Positions 11,259 through 20,191 of a stretch of 64,000 nucleotides of DNA are shown in pieces. This DNA is from Corynebacterium bouchesdurhonense. Lineage in GTDB: Bacteria; Actinomycetota; Actinomycetes; Mycobacteriales; Mycobacteriaceae. Made by a program: the position numbers and the translations under genes. Position 1 is the first letter of the stretch. Each line of letters starts with the position of its first letter. The notes under the pieces were generated by a model, which searched no databases, was not told the origin of the DNA, and saw only the letters and a program-made list of their open reading frames with translations. The stretch lies in the NCBI RefSeq assembly GCF_900078305.2, contig NZ_LT546028.1, positions 546,948 to 610,947 of the forward strand. The letters run 5' to 3'.

Positions 11259-13880
11259 ATGCGTTTTTCACCTGCGCCGCGCCCGCGGCCCGTTTCTCTG
11301 GAGATCCCCGTGTTCCTATCTGATTCTCAGCAACGCCTCATTGCGGGCGCCACCGCGGCGGCCGTAGCATTCAGCGGCATCCTGCCCGCACAACCGTCCG
11401 CTGCCCAAGCGGTGGCGCAGGCGGCCCCCCAGTACTACCGCGCCGAGTACACCTACGTGCACAAGTACACCGCCACCTCCAACCACCTTGACGTGCCCAT
11501 CGCCGGGCAGTGGCGCTACACCGTCACCGAGGGCGGGCACCTGGCCACCGTGTCGCAGGAAGCCGGGAAGCTGGTTGTGGTGCCGCACGAGGGAGCGAAA
11601 GGCGACGTGGTGGTTGTGGTGACCGACTCGCTCGGCTCCACCTTCAAGTACACCGTGAGCGTGGATAACACCGCCCGCACCCCTTCGGGTCCGACCGCCA
11701 CCACCCACAACCTGGTGTGGAACTTCGACGGCAACGGCTCTGGCGTGATCCACGTACCCGCCGGCGGCCGGTGGTCCATCATCTCCGGCGGCGAGAACGT
11801 CTCCGCGCGCTTGGAGGGGGAGCGCCTCATCATCGCGCCGCTTCCCGACGCCAAAGCCCACACCACCGTCATCGACGTGGTGGACCCGAGCGGCAACACC
11901 GACCGCTTCTCCATCACCGTCAACGTGAAGACGAAAAAGGTCAACCGGCTCCTCAGCATCGACGACGGTGAGCAAATCACCCTCGACACCACCGGCACGT
12001 GGCAGTTGGTGAAGGGCCAGGACCTCGTCACCGTCCGCGAGGAGAACGGCGCGATCGTGGTGCGCGCGAGGGAGGGCGTCGGCGGCGAAGCCATCGTGGT
12101 GGTCAAAGACCCCGCCGGAACGGAATACCGCTACTCCATCTCCGTGGAGGACACCACGCCTGAGGTGGAGGAGCGGAGGGGCTTGCTTGTCGACGGAACT
12201 ATGTACTCGCAGGATTTTGAGGGGATGTCGACATATCGCACTGTGGCTGGTGTGGAGGTCATTAGCGTCACCCGTGCAGGGTCTGAATTGACGTTTCAGG
12301 GCAAATCCGGTGCCAACGGCACCGCCGTCGTCGAGATCCTCGACGCGCGAAACCGTGTCACCGCGCGCTACACCTACGACATCATCTCCACCGCGAAACC
12401 CCCGACGGCCCGGGTCGTCGACAAGCAGATGGGCGACCGCGATGAGTTGCGGGTGACAACGCGGAAGTCGGGCAATACGTTCACGATCGAGACGGGGGAG
12501 GGCCTCCTCGGCGGCACCGACCGGGTGGGCAACACCTTCACGCTGCACCCGAAGCAGGGCGCAGACGGCACGGTCGTGGTGTTGGAGAAGGACGAGAACG
12601 GCCAGGTGGTTGTCCGCTACAACGTCACCATCACGCCCGCCCCAGTCGAGCAGGTCACCTACACCATCACCAGCAAACAAACCGCCGCGGTGACCGGGTC
12701 GAACTTGGTGCTCATCAGCGGCGGTGAGTACGCGGAGCTGGTGAAAGACGGCGACACCTGGACGATTGTGCCGCGGGAGGGGGCAAACGGCACCGTCGTC
12801 GTCGAGGGGAGGGACGCAAGGGGCCGCACCCAGATCAGGTACACAGTCACCATCACGCCCGCGCCGGCGGAGAAGCCGGCCCCCAAGTCGATGCCGGTCA
12901 CTGTCGAGCACCGCTTCGAGCTGACAATAGAAGCCCGCCTCACCATCGGGGACGGCCACACCATCTGGATCAACCGCCCGGAGCTGGTGGTTGTCGATTG
13001 CGACGGCAGCGGCACCTGCGTGATCACCCCGGCACCGGGCGCAACCGGGGTCGTCATCATCGAGGAGCGTGACGGCAGCGGCAACGTGATTACCCGCTGG
13101 ACGCTGACCATCGCGGCCCCCGCACCAACCCCAGCACCCACGCCAGGTCAGATCGAGGTCATCCCCGGCCCCGGCGGCGGCGGGATCACGGTGCGCGTCC
13201 CCGGCAGCGGCGGCCAGCTCGTCGTCGTTGGCGGCGACGGCGAGTACACACTGCGAGACAACGGCGACGGCACCTGGACCATCACCCGCATCGACGGCAA
13301 ACCGGTTGCGGGCCCGCTGAACCTCGCGTGGACCGGCAACAACGGCGACACCGTCACCAACAACATCACCATCAACGCGCAGCTCACCGCGCCCACCCCC
13401 AGCCCGGGCACGGGCTCGAGCGACGGCAAGTGCGCCGCCTCGGTGGTCGGCGCGGCCTCCCCGCTGTTGTTGCTCATCCCGCTCGGGATCCTCACCCAGG
13501 TACGGATCCCGGGTCTCGAGGGGTTGCAGGTGCAGCTGAGCGACGCCATCCGGGAGACCAACGCTCACATCCAGGAAGGCCTCGGAATCTTCAACGAGGA
13601 CCGCGCCAACCGCGCTGCGAACGTCAACGACGCCCTGGCCATCGTGAACCCGGAGACCATCGGCCTCGCACTCGGCTCGCTGGCGCTGATCGCGGCGGGC
13701 CTCGTCGTGGGCGACGCGGTCATGCGCGCCTGCGGCCTGGAGGAGGCGACCTCCAGCCACGCCATCGCGAACGCAGACACGAAGGCAGACGGCGGCCGGG
13801 GCCTCAAGCTGGACAAGCTCCGCCGGCTCACCCCATCACCCCAGGCCACCCCGTCTTCCCAGCCCGCCGCGGCGCGCTAG
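11259..13880 (+). CDS. large repeat-containing cell-surface protein
   Basis: Up to 873 residues. A signal sequence (RLIAGATAAAVAFSGILP, ending near AAQA) is followed by about seven or eight repeats of 70-80 residues. Each has the pattern W/F..V.GGE....V...G..L.V.P..GA.G.VVV.V.D..G....Y.VTI, i.e. tandem beta-sandwich modules. A Pro/Ala linker follows near residues 625-640. The C-terminus has two hydrophobic segments (VVGAASPLLLLIPLGILTQV; IGLALGSLALIAAGLVVGDA) around an amphipathic helix, a tail I associate with corynebacterial surface proteins. There is no LPxTG motif. GTG 11310 with GGAG six bases upstream is a plausible alternative start. It stops within 4 bases of the convergent reductase gene. 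Likely an adhesin or envelope-anchored protein; ligand unknown. Confidence 0.75.
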   Translation: MRFSPAPRPRPVSLEIPVFLSDSQQRLIAGATAAAVAFSGILPAQPSAAQAVAQAAPQYYRAEYTYVHKYTATSNHLDVPIAGQWRYTVTEGGHLATVSQEAGKLVVVPHEGAKGDVVVVVTDSLGSTFKYTVSVDNTARTPSGPTATTHNLVWNFDGNGSGVIHVPAGGRWSIISGGENVSARLEGERLIIAPLPDAKAHTTVIDVVDPSGNTDRFSITVNVKTKKVNRLLSIDDGEQITLDTTGTWQLVKGQDLVTVREENGAIVVRAREGVGGEAIVVVKDPAGTEYRYSISVEDTTPEVEERRGLLVDGTMYSQDFEGMSTYRTVAGVEVISVTRAGSELTFQGKSGANGTAVVEILDARNRVTARYTYDIISTAKPPTARVVDKQMGDRDELRVTTRKSGNTFTIETGEGLLGGTDRVGNTFTLHPKQGADGTVVVLEKDENGQVVVRYNVTITPAPVEQVTYTITSKQTAAVTGSNLVLISGGEYAELVKDGDTWTIVPREGANGTVVVEGRDARGRTQIRYTVTITPAPAEKPAPKSMPVTVEHRFELTIEARLTIGDGHTIWINRPELVVVDCDGSGTCVITPAPGATGVVIIEERDGSGNVITRWTLTIAAPAPTPAPTPGQIEVIPGPGGGGITVRVPGSGGQLVVVGGDGEYTLRDNGDGTWTITRIDGKPVAGPLNLAWTGNNGDTVTNNITINAQLTAPTPSPGTGSSDGKCAASVVGAASPLLLLIPLGILTQVRIPGLEGLQVQLSDAIRETNAHIQEGLGIFNEDRANRAANVNDALAIVNPETIGLALGSLALIAAGLVVGDAVMRACGLEEATSSHAIANADTKADGGRGLKLDKLRRLTPSPQATPSSQPAAAR

Positions 13881-14791
13881 GGCAGGGGGTTGCCCGCCGC
13901 GCGGTAGAGGCTGTACCACTCCTCGCGGCTCAGCTCGACATCCGCGCCAGCGGCCGCCTCCCGCAGGTGCGCGGCGTTGGTCGTGCCGAGCACCGCCTGC
14001 ATCTTCGCGGGGTGCCGGGTGATCCACGCGATGGCCACCGCCGACGGCGCCACCCCACGCGCCGCGGCGATGCGCGAGAGTTCCGCATTCAGCTCGGGGT
14101 AGGCGGGGGATCCGATGAACGTGCCACCGTCGCCCTGCAGCGGGGACCACGCCTGCAGCGTCACGCCCTCCGCCCGCGCGTACTCCACCAGCCCGTCGCC
14201 GCGCCCAGCAAACCCGTCCGCAACCAACCGCGCCCGCGCGAGCGAGAATTGCACCTGGTTTGAGAGCAATTGCTTGTCGACGCCCCCTTGCAACAAACGC
14301 ATCTGCCCCACCGTGCAGTTAGACACACCGAACGCCCGCACCTTGCCCGCGGCGTGGAGGTGATCGAACGCCCTTCCCACCTCCTCGGGTTCCACGAGCG
14401 CATCGGGTCGGTGGAGCAGCAGCACGTCCAGGTAGTCCGTCTCCAAGGCCTCGAGGGAGGCCTCGGCCGCGGCCACGATGTGCCGGTAGGAGTGGTCGTA
14501 GCCCGGCGGGTCCGTCTGGATGCCCACCTTGGTCTGCAGGGTGATCTCCGAGCGCTCGGCGGGGGAGAGGCGCAGGGCCCGGGCGAAGCGCCGCTCGCAG
14601 TGGTGGGTGCCCGTCCCGCCCGGGTGGCCGAAGCCGTAGATGTCGGCGTGGTCGAAGAAGTCGATGCCCACCCCGCGGGCGGCGGTGTAGAGCTCCCGGA
14701 TCTCCGCGTCACTTGCGCCGGCGATGCGCATCATGCCGGCCGCGACGGCGGGGGCGTCCGCCCCCGCCGGGCCGAAGGGAATCCGCTGCAT
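13877..14791 (-). CDS. aldo/keto reductase
   Basis: 304 residues from ATG 14791. NADPH-dependent oxidoreductase with a TIM-barrel fold. Seen: FFDHADIYG (the catalytic Asp and Tyr), LQTKVGI (catalytic Lys), LDVLLLHRPD (catalytic His) and the cofactor end AWITRHPAKMQAVLGTTNAA. Close to the YdhF-type subgroup of oxidoreductases. Substrate unknown. The frame continues open upstream into the next gene, but homology starts at MQRIPFG. The dispersed motif (14272-14283) encodes GGVDKQ in a variable loop. Confidence 0.88.
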   Translation of the reverse strand: MQRIPFGPAGADAPAVAAGMMRIAGASDAEIRELYTAARGVGIDFFDHADIYGFGHPGGTGTHHCERRFARALRLSPAERSEITLQTKVGIQTDPPGYDHSYRHIVAAAEASLEALETDYLDVLLLHRPDALVEPEEVGRAFDHLHAAGKVRAFGVSNCTVGQMRLLQGGVDKQLLSNQVQFSLARARLVADGFAGRGDGLVEYARAEGVTLQAWSPLQGDGGTFIGSPAYPELNAELSRIAAARGVAPSAVAIAWITRHPAKMQAVLGTTNAAHLREAAAGADVELSREEWYSLYRAAGNPLP

Positions 14792-14796
14792 GTTTT

Positions 14797-16890
14797 CTAG
14801 ACGGAGATCTCCGGGTAGATGTCCTTCTCCGTCGGGCGGCGCAGGCGGCGCAGGCCGAAGCAGGCCACCAGCCAGGAGCCCACGGCCAGGCAAACCAGGA
14901 TCACCACAGCGCGGTGCATGCGCGGGTCGGACGCGGCCGTGCCGAACAGGGCGAAGCGGGTGAGGTCCACCACGTACGTCATCGGGTCTAGCCTGTGCAC
15001 CCACTGGATGAACTCGGGCTGCACCTCGGGCGGGTAGAGGCCGTTGGAGGCCACCAGCTGCAGCGACATCAGGGCCATGGTGATGAGGCGGCCCACCGAG
15101 ACGCCGAACAGGGTATTCAACGCGAAGATGGCGGTGATGAAGGCCCAGGAGGACACCGCCAGGACCAGGAAGAGCCAGCCCGGGTGGAGCGGGTTGATGT
15201 CCAGGACGAAGACCTGCACGATCCACAGGGCGATCACCTGCGCCAGGCCGATCAAGTAGGCAGGCACCAGGGTGTTCAGGGCCACGCGCGGGGTCGGCGC
15301 GCCCGAGTCGATGGCGCGACGCGACAGCGGGGGCAGGACCATGAACATGATCAGGCCGCCGAACCACAGGGACAGCGCCAGGAAGAAGGGGGACAGGCCG
15401 CGGCCGAAGAAGGTCACCTCGTCGCCCACCTGGTTCACCACCACCGGGTTGGAGGCGGACTTCACCGCCTTGTCCAGGCGGTCGCCCTCCCAGCGGGGCG
15501 CTTCCTTGGCTCCGTCGGAAAGCTTGAGCGAGAGCTCCCCGGTGCCGTCGGAAAGCTTGACCAAACCATCGTTAAGCTGGCCCAACCCCACAACGAGCTG
15601 GTTCGAGCCGTCGGCGAGCTTGGACGAGGCGTCCGAGGCCGTGTTCGCGGCGACCACCAGCTGAGAGGTGCCGTTCTTCAGCTCGGTCATGCCGGCGAGG
15701 AGGGTGCCGGAGCCGTCCTGCAGCTTGGCCAGACCGGCCGCCAGCTGCTGAGACGCCGCCGCTGCCTTGTCCACGCCGGAGCGGTACTTCGCCTCCGGGT
15801 TCTGCAGCTGGTTGGCCACCTCGTGCGCACCCTGCTGCAGCTTGACCAGCTGGCCCACGATGTCGTTATTGGCCAGCTGGTTCAGCGCGCTGTTGTTCAG
15901 CTGCCCGCGGATCGCGCGGGCCTGATCCGCCACCGGCTTGGTGCCCGGGATGGGCGACGCGTCCAGGTCCGCGATCACCTGGGCCAGGTTGGCGTCGATG
16001 TCCGCGATCGCCGTCTGCGCGGTGCCGATCGCCCCGGCCACGCCGGTGATCTTGTCCACGCCGCCGGCGACCTGCGCGGCGCCGCTACCCAGGGTGTCGG
16101 TGCCCTTCTGCAGCTCGCCCAGGCCGGAAGCGAGCTGCTTCGACCCGTCCGCCGCGGTGGTGATGCCGGTGGAGAGCTGCTGGGCGCCGTCCTGCAGCTT
16201 GCCCGCGCCCTCGTCCAGCTTGGTCGCCGCCGCCGGCATCTTCTGCAGCTGGGAGTTGAACTCCTGCATGCCGTTGTCCAGCTTGGTCGCGCCCTCATCG
16301 AGCTTCTCGCCGCCGTCCTTGGCGGTGTTCGCGCCCTCGTCGAGCTGGTTCGCGCCGTCCGCGGCCTTGTCCATGCCCTCGCCGATGGTGTTGAAGCCCA
16401 CGAAGAGCTGGTCAACCACCTCGGCGCCGATGGTGTTGGACACCGCCTCCGCAACCTGCGTGGTGGCCGTGTTGCCCAGCATGGTGGGGATGAAGCCGTT
16501 GGTCTCGTTCAGGGTGACGTTGATCTTGGCCTGGTGCGGGTCATCGTCCTTGACGCTGGTGGCGGCCGCTGTGAAGTCCGTGGGCAGCTCGAGCGCCAGG
16601 TAGTACTTGCCGCTCTCCACGCCCTCGCGGGCCTCCTCGGGGCTCACCACGTGGAAGTCCATCGGTGATTGCTCCACCAGCTCGTCCACCACTTGCTGGC
16701 CGGCCTCGCCCTCGTCGGAATTCACCAGGGCGACGGGCACCTTGTCAAAGTTGCCCAGCGGGTCGAAGTAGCTCCAAACGAAAAGGCCGCCGAAGAGCAG
16801 CGGCAGGAGCGAAATGGCGAGCAGCGCCAGCGGCGGGAGGGTGCCGTGGAAGAATTTCCGGAAGTTGGTTCCAATGTGCAGCCCGCTCAT
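14797..16890 (-). CDS. YhgE/Pip family membrane protein (ABC-2 type permease)
   Basis: 697 residues. N-terminal membrane helix (LLAISLLPLLFGGLFVWSYF) followed by the conserved Pip region (VPVALVNSDEGEAG), then a long extracellular rod built from short repeats of the type LDEGA..L.DG...L, and about five C-terminal membrane helices of the ABC-2 permease type. The family includes phage infection protein Pip and YhgE; some members export lipids or act in type VII secretion. It overlaps the ATPase-like gene upstream by 4 bases, so they form one operon with it. Confidence 0.85.
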   Translation of the reverse strand: MSGLHIGTNFRKFFHGTLPPLALLAISLLPLLFGGLFVWSYFDPLGNFDKVPVALVNSDEGEAGQQVVDELVEQSPMDFHVVSPEEAREGVESGKYYLALELPTDFTAAATSVKDDDPHQAKINVTLNETNGFIPTMLGNTATTQVAEAVSNTIGAEVVDQLFVGFNTIGEGMDKAADGANQLDEGANTAKDGGEKLDEGATKLDNGMQEFNSQLQKMPAAATKLDEGAGKLQDGAQQLSTGITTAADGSKQLASGLGELQKGTDTLGSGAAQVAGGVDKITGVAGAIGTAQTAIADIDANLAQVIADLDASPIPGTKPVADQARAIRGQLNNSALNQLANNDIVGQLVKLQQGAHEVANQLQNPEAKYRSGVDKAAAASQQLAAGLAKLQDGSGTLLAGMTELKNGTSQLVVAANTASDASSKLADGSNQLVVGLGQLNDGLVKLSDGTGELSLKLSDGAKEAPRWEGDRLDKAVKSASNPVVVNQVGDEVTFFGRGLSPFFLALSLWFGGLIMFMVLPPLSRRAIDSGAPTPRVALNTLVPAYLIGLAQVIALWIVQVFVLDINPLHPGWLFLVLAVSSWAFITAIFALNTLFGVSVGRLITMALMSLQLVASNGLYPPEVQPEFIQWVHRLDPMTYVVDLTRFALFGTAASDPRMHRAVVILVCLAVGSWLVACFGLRRLRRPTEKDIYPEISV

Positions 16891-17465
16891 AGCTCCTCGT
16901 TCACAGTTGTCGCGATGACGGGCACGTACCTCGCCACTTCCACCAGGTCATCCAGGATCTGCTGGCGAAGGGACATCTTCTTCACCGAGTCAATGTCGTC
17001 CACCACCAAAAGCTCCGCCTTCGGGCGCGACACGAGCGCCAGGAGGATGCGCAGGCGGAAGCGGTCCATCACGCCCAGATCGCCCACGCGGGCGTCTTGG
17101 TCCAGGTCCTCCAGCTGCAGCGGCGCGAGCCAGGGCTCGACCAGCTTGTGGTCCATGATCTTCTTCGGCACGGGCTTGTAGAAGGGCTGCGCCCAGGCCA
17201 CCTGCTCGCGGATGCATTCGCGAGCGGAGACCTGCCGTTCAAGGGTGTCAATGAAGTCGACGCCGGCGAGGGCGGTGCGCTTGAAGCCGGGGCCGTCGAC
17301 GGTGCCCGAGTAGGGCTTGAAGCGGTCGGCGAGCGCCATCGCGAGGGTAGATCCGCCCGTCTCCCGCTTGGTCTGCACGACGGTCAGCCCTTCCTCCGCC
17401 ACCAGGTTGACCGGGGTGCGCCCTTCGCGCACCACCAGGTCAGTTGTGGTGAGTACTACTGTCAT
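16887..17465 (-). CDS. degenerate ABC-type ATPase partner of the YhgE protein
   Basis: 192 residues from ATG 17465. It has an ABC-ATPase layout with a Walker B-like AELLVVDDIDSV and a signature-like VMDRFRLRILLALVSRP. The Walker A position reads KRETGGSTLAMALADR and lacks the GxxGxGKS/T lysine. I infer a non-hydrolysing or altered nucleotide-binding subunit that pairs with the downstream permease. It is divergent from the TetR gene with about 90 bases between starts. Confidence 0.7.
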   Translation of the reverse strand: MTVVLTTTDLVVREGRTPVNLVAEEGLTVVQTKRETGGSTLAMALADRFKPYSGTVDGPGFKRTALAGVDFIDTLERQVSARECIREQVAWAQPFYKPVPKKIMDHKLVEPWLAPLQLEDLDQDARVGDLGVMDRFRLRILLALVSRPKAELLVVDDIDSVKKMSLRQQILDDLVEVARYVPVIATTVNEEL

Positions 17466-17558
17466 TTTGACTCCAAACGGAGGGTTAGCTATCACTTAAA
17501 AACAGGTGCTATCATGCTCGCCCGCCCCACCCGTGTCAAAAGAAAGGGGGAGACGGCA

Positions 17559-18128
17559 ATGCGCGCTGACGCCCGGGCCAAACGGGCCCAAATCATCGCC
17601 GCCGCGATGGAGCAGTACCGCACTCGCCCCGCGTCCGCGGTGACCATGGAGGGCATCGCGTCCGATGCCGGCGTGGGCATCGCCACCGTCTACCGCCACT
17701 TTCCCTCGCGAGCGAAGCTGCGCGAGGCCTGCGCCATCGGCTTCATCGACCTGTTCGACGAGTTTCTCGCATCAACCATCGCCGCCTTCGACGCCGCGCC
17801 GGAAGAGCAGTGGGAGCAGTTTGTGTGGAGGCTGGTGGATTACGGCGTGGGCATGCTCGTTGCGGAGCTCGCCGCCGAGATCCCAGCCGCCACGGACGTG
17901 GAGGCGGCCGCCGCCCGCGAGCGCTTCTTCGCCCAGGTATCCGAGTTGCTGGAGAAGGCGGCCGCCCACGGGCTGGTGGATCCGGACCTCACGCCCGCAG
18001 AACTCGCTGCCGAGCTCATCGTGGTCACGCGCCCCATGGACGCGCAGTTCACCGAGCTCTTCCCAGACGTCCGCGGACGCCTAGTGCGCCACCTGCTCGC
18101 GGCGTGGCGCTGCGCCCCCGCGGTGTAG
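17559..18128 (+). CDS. TetR family transcriptional regulator
   Basis: 189 residues from ATG 17559 (ribosome site GAAAGGGGGAG). N-terminal HTH with VTMEGIASDAGVGIATVYRHFPSRAKL, variable ligand domain behind. Divergent from the ATPase/YhgE operon, which it probably represses; the intergenic region has an imperfect TATCAC...GTGCTA repeat at 17490-17512. ATG 17514 is in frame but lacks a ribosome site. Confidence 0.85.
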   Translation: MRADARAKRAQIIAAAMEQYRTRPASAVTMEGIASDAGVGIATVYRHFPSRAKLREACAIGFIDLFDEFLASTIAAFDAAPEEQWEQFVWRLVDYGVGMLVAELAAEIPAATDVEAAAARERFFAQVSELLEKAAAHGLVDPDLTPAELAAELIVVTRPMDAQFTELFPDVRGRLVRHLLAAWRCAPAV

Positions 18129-18131
18129 GGG

Positions 18132-18914
18132 CTAGCGGTTGTCCACCTCGCGGTCGGGGTTGAGCTCGTGCTTGCCGCCCTGCTCGTGGCGCGGCGCGGT
18201 CGCCTCGCGCTGATCATCATCCAGCGCGTCGAGGGTGGTCAGCTGCTCGTCGATGGAGGCCAGCAGCTCCTCGTCGCGCTGCGCCGGTTCCTCACCGAGC
18301 GGGCCAGCGGCGCCGCGCATGTCGGCGTTCGGGCGCATGTCGTTGTCCGGCTCGTTGCGCACCGTTGCTTCCGTTTCGTCCTCAGTGCGGGTGGAGTACA
18401 CCAGCGTGGAAGAGCCGCGGGAGTCGGTCTCCGTGCGGGTGGGGGCCGGCGAGGTGCGCTTGGTGGTTGTGGAGGAGTCGTCGTTTAGCCTGTCCTTCAG
18501 CCAGAACTCCCATACCGCCCAGCTCGCGGCGGCCGCGCCGGCGATGCCGAGCACGGTGGCGATGACCTTGCCGGCGCCCGAGCCCTTCTTCTCCTCCTGG
18601 AAGCGCAGGTCGTGCTTCAGCGCCTCCTGGCGGGCCTTGCGGTCCGGCGCGGCCGCGGCGAAGGCGGCGCGGCGGCGGTCCAGGCGGTTGTGGATGTCGC
18701 GGGTCACGTCGCCCGCCTCGCGGCGCGCGGTGCTGAAGAGCTCCTCCAGCTCGTCCTGGTTGGCGTTGTCTGCCAGGTCGTCGAGGTTGCCCTCGCGCAC
18801 GGCCTCGAGCAGCGAGTCGTAGATCTCGCGCTCCTTCTTCTTGCCGTTGTCGCGCAGGTAGTTCAGCGCGCTGTTGGCGCCCTTGACGGCCAGGCTCAGG
18901 GTAGAGAGGTTCAT
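18132..18914 (-). CDS. membrane-anchored protein of unknown function
   Basis: 260 residues from ATG 18914 (GGAGACCC upstream). A charged helical N-terminal part (EIYDSLLEAVREGNLDDLAD; RREAGDVTRDIHNRLDRRRA) precedes one membrane helix (VIATVLGIAGAAAASWAVWE) at about residues 120-140, then a Thr/Glu/Asp-rich disordered tail ending DREVDNR. No family recognised. It converges on the TetR gene with 3 bases between stops. Confidence 0.75.
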   Translation of the reverse strand: MNLSTLSLAVKGANSALNYLRDNGKKKEREIYDSLLEAVREGNLDDLADNANQDELEELFSTARREAGDVTRDIHNRLDRRRAAFAAAAPDRKARQEALKHDLRFQEEKKGSGAGKVIATVLGIAGAAAASWAVWEFWLKDRLNDDSSTTTKRTSPAPTRTETDSRGSSTLVYSTRTEDETEATVRNEPDNDMRPNADMRGAAGPLGEEPAQRDEELLASIDEQLTTLDALDDDQREATAPRHEQGGKHELNPDREVDNR

Positions 18915-19070
18915 GGTTGGGTCTCCTTCATCGGTTGGGTTCACAGCCAGGGTAGCGAAAATCTGCAGGTGCGAGGGCCGAGCCGCGACCCGCGCAAAAT
19001 GAACCAAGCTGTCCACCGAAGCGAAATATATTCACGCTGCGGAACCCCCCTCACCTGCGCCGGAGAAAAA

Positions 19071-19086
19071 TAGACCGAGAGGTACA
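19071..19086 (+). promoter_or_regulatory. weak McbR-type box upstream of metF
   Basis: TAGAC-CGAGAG-GTACA: the left half matches the corynebacterial McbR consensus TAGAC-N6-GTCTA exactly and the right half matches 3 of 5. Position before metF-metE, known McbR targets in C. glutamicum, makes it plausible. The rest of the 18915-19206 gap shows no gene. Confidence 0.4.
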
Positions 19087-19206
19087 TTGTGCCGTTTCGA
19101 GGCGGGCAATAAGTTTCACAGGCACCGTTGCAAAACGGTTTGAATAACGGTTGAACGTCACGTGCCGAGCCCGGCCAGACACTCACAAGTATCGAAAGGT
19201 TTTCTC

Positions 19207-20172
19207 ATGCGTGGGAATCCTGCTTCGACGCGGCTGTCTGCTTCGGCGCCCCTCGACAGCCCCGACGAAGCGGCTGGTAGCACCCCGGCCGCCCGCCGCC
19301 GCAGCACCCGAACGGCGCTGAGCTTCGAGCTGATCCCGCCGCGCAACTCCGCGGACACGGCAAAGCTCGACGAGCTGATCGCGGGCCTTGCTGCCTACCA
19401 CCCGGATTACGTTTCGGTCACCAGCTCCATGCGCAGCGACTGGCTGGAGGGCACCTCCGCCCTCATCGCCCGCGTTGCCAGCACGACGGATCTGCGCCCG
19501 ATCGCCCATCTGGCCTGCACCGCGGGCACGGCGGACGAGCTCGAGCGGTGGATTCGCCAGCTTATCGACGTCGGCGTGCGCGGCTTCCTCGCCCTCCGCG
19601 GCGACCTGCAGCCCGGGCAGACCAGGCTGCCCGACGGCTACCTGCCCTACGCCACCGACCTGCTCAACCTCATCAACGAGGTGCAGGAGGAGGAGGCGTT
19701 CCGCCTCGCGGCGGGCAAGCTGGCCCTGTCGGTGGCGTGCTACCCCTCCGGCCACGCCGAGTCGAAGAACTTCGACCACGACTTGGACGTGCTGCTGGCC
19801 AAGCAGCGCCTCGGCGCTGACTTCGCCATTACGCAGCTGTTCTTCGACGCCTCCGATTACCTCGAGTTTGTGGAGGTCGCCCGCCTGGCTGGCGTGCGCA
19901 TCCCGCTCATCCCCGGCATCATGCCCATCACCAGCCTGAGCAGGGCGAGGCGGATGGGTGAGCTCTCGGGGCTGGAGGTGCCGGGGAGCGTCGAAAAGCA
20001 ACTGGCGTCCGCTTCCTCCCCGGAGGAGGAATACGAGCGGGGCATGGAACTTTCCGCCGAGCTTGCGCGCACGATCCTCGATGCGGGCACGGGCGGACTG
20101 CACATTTACACGCACAACAACCTCGCCGTCACGCGCGATCTGCTCGGGCGCATCGGCATTTTCGCACCCTAG
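19207..20172 (+). CDS. metF: 5,10-methylenetetrahydrofolate reductase
   Basis: 321 residues from ATG 19207 (GAAAGG upstream). FAD enzyme that makes 5-methyl-THF, the methyl donor for MetE. Family motifs: LSFELIPPRN, YVSVTSSM, RPIAHLACT, FLALRGDLQ, ACYPSGHAES, GADFAITQLFFDA, IPLIPGIMPI. A 40-residue non-conserved N-terminal extension precedes the barrel. Starts of metF and metE are 20 bases from stop to start, indicating an operon. A dispersed motif copy (19988-19999) encodes SVEKQ near the C-terminus. Confidence 0.93.
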   Translation: MRGNPASTRLSASAPLDSPDEAAGSTPAARRRSTRTALSFELIPPRNSADTAKLDELIAGLAAYHPDYVSVTSSMRSDWLEGTSALIARVASTTDLRPIAHLACTAGTADELERWIRQLIDVGVRGFLALRGDLQPGQTRLPDGYLPYATDLLNLINEVQEEEAFRLAAGKLALSVACYPSGHAESKNFDHDLDVLLAKQRLGADFAITQLFFDASDYLEFVEVARLAGVRIPLIPGIMPITSLSRARRMGELSGLEVPGSVEKQLASASSPEEEYERGMELSAELARTILDAGTGGLHIYTHNNLAVTRDLLGRIGIFAP

Positions 20173-20191
20173 TAATAAATAAGGACAGGAC

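Noticed and set aside
13877-15367. Apparent fusion of the aldo/keto reductase with upstream sequence
   Set aside because: The extension is an out-of-frame shadow of the YhgE gene; homology begins at ATG 14791.
15500-16400. Coding repeat array in YhgE as a DNA repeat element
   Set aside because: The periodic DG/LDEGA pattern is protein-level and typical of the family's extracellular rod.
18915-19206. Riboswitch (SAM or cobalamin) before metF-metE
   Set aside because: No conserved SAM-box or B12-box core; a repressor-type site is a better fit.
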